NCBI RefSeq assembly: GCF_900106525.1
Contig: NZ_FNOG01000001.1
Span: 1-64,000, forward strand
Length of the DNA stretch: 64,000 nucleotides
Reading direction: 5' to 3'
From: Lysobacter enzymogenes
Lineage (GTDB): Bacteria; Pseudomonadota; Gammaproteobacteria; Xanthomonadales; Xanthomonadaceae
The position numbers were made by a program, and so were the translations under genes. How positions within the stretch are numbered: position 1 is the stretch's first letter; each line of letters starts with the position of its first letter. The notes beneath the pieces were generated by a model. That model searched no databases and had not been told where the DNA came from. It saw only the letters and a list, made by a program, of their open reading frames with translations. Positions 63,547 to 64,000 of the stretch are shown in pieces.

Positions 63547-64000
63547 ATGCCCAACGACCACCAGCAACTCCACCGCGGCCTCAGCGAGCGCCACATCCGC
63601 TTGATGGCGCTGGGCGCCGCGATCGGCGTCGGCCTGTTCCTCGGCTCGGCCAACGCGATCAAGCTCGCCGGTCCGGGCATCCTGCTGGCCTACCTGCTCG
63701 GCGGCGGCGCGATCTTCATCATCATGCGCGCGCTCGGCGAGATGGCGGTGCACAACCCGGTCGCCGGTTCCTTCAGCCGCTACGCACGCGATTATCTGGG
63801 CCCGCTGTCGGGCTACCTCACCGGCTGGAACTACTGGTTCCTGTGGCTGGTGACCTGCGTGGCCGAGATCACCGCGGTCGGCGTGTACATGCAGGTCTGG
63901 TTCCCCGGCTCGCCGCAATGGGCGTGGGCGCTGGCGGCGCTGGTGGCGATGGGCTCGGTCAACCTGATCACGGTCAAGGCCTACGGCGAGTTCGAATTCT
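63547..64000 (+). CDS. Amino-acid permease (partial, cut by window end)
   Basis: The first 151 residues of an APC-superfamily amino-acid permease. The opening HRGLSERHIRLMALGAAIGVG is the hallmark of the AAT family (as in CycA, ProY, GabP, AroP), followed by the first helices and the GEMAVHNPVAGSFSRYARDY loop and the helix with TGWNYWFLWL. ATG 63547 starts the family's normal N terminus. The rest lies beyond the window, so the substrate cannot be assigned. Confidence 0.9.
   Translation, partial: MPNDHQQLHRGLSERHIRLMALGAAIGVGLFLGSANAIKLAGPGILLAYLLGGGAIFIIMRALGEMAVHNPVAGSFSRYARDYLGPLSGYLTGWNYWFLWLVTCVAEITAVGVYMQVWFPGSPQWAWALAALVAMGSVNLITVKAYGEFEF

Overview
The window is about 70% G+C and looks like a chromosomal segment of a Lysobacter or close relative (Xanthomonadaceae). 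The pointers are GTAG-headed REP pairs with a RAYT transposase, a TctDE-type citrate uptake locus next to CitMHS and OprO genes, a type IV secretion effector with the XVIPCD tail typical of Xanthomonas, Stenotrophomonas and Lysobacter, and many Xanthomonadaceae-style palindromic intergenic repeats. No tRNA, rRNA, CRISPR array or replication origin was seen. The family is a confident call; the genus is an inference.

Region 1 (1-25 kb) is mostly housekeeping. It holds a methyltransferase, an SGNH hydrolase, an alanine-type aminotransferase, rsgA, a QEGLA/DUF1704 protein and an acetoacetyl-CoA reductase. A citrate locus follows: porin and CitMHS symporter on one strand, and response regulator, sensor kinase and lone binding protein on the other. 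Then come maeB, a GT2 glycosyltransferase, two LysR-controlled divergent pairs (flavin reductase; GST plus SMR exporter), a RAYT gene between REP pairs, and aceE with a clear terminator.

Region 2 (25.2-36 kb) is accessory. It starts with a low-G+C block (25244-28655) of four same-strand genes: sce7726-like PD-(D/E)XK protein, sce7725-like protein, a two-membrane-segment protein and a cytosolic 5'-nucleotidase. This is the best candidate for an undescribed defence-like module. It is followed by an XRE regulator with a palindromic operator, a ten-unit 21-bp tandem array ending in a large hairpin, and an EVE-like/HNH endonuclease. Next comes a T4SS effector (metallopeptidase plus XVIPCD) divergent from one lipoprotein and followed by a second. 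That cassette is bracketed by direct repeats derived from a START-domain gene, one copy being a broken gene.

Region 3 (36-50 kb) holds many exported or small proteins of unknown role. These include a paralogous exported pair flanking a beta-trefoil-like protein, an exported agmatine deiminase, a second OmpR-type two-component system, an Imm35-like/Imm32-like overlapping pair, an MFS exporter and a zinc-ribbon membrane coiled-coil protein. There is a 7 x 20-bp tandem array and a CACTG/CACCG microsatellite.

Region 4 (50-64 kb) holds a tandem pair of exported repeat proteins, a second zinc-ribbon coiled-coil protein, an ATP-grasp-like protein, small enzymes (VOC, YCII, AHSA1/SRPBCC), a beta-propeller lipoprotein, trmO, a YadGH-type ABC exporter and the start of an amino-acid permease cut by the window edge.
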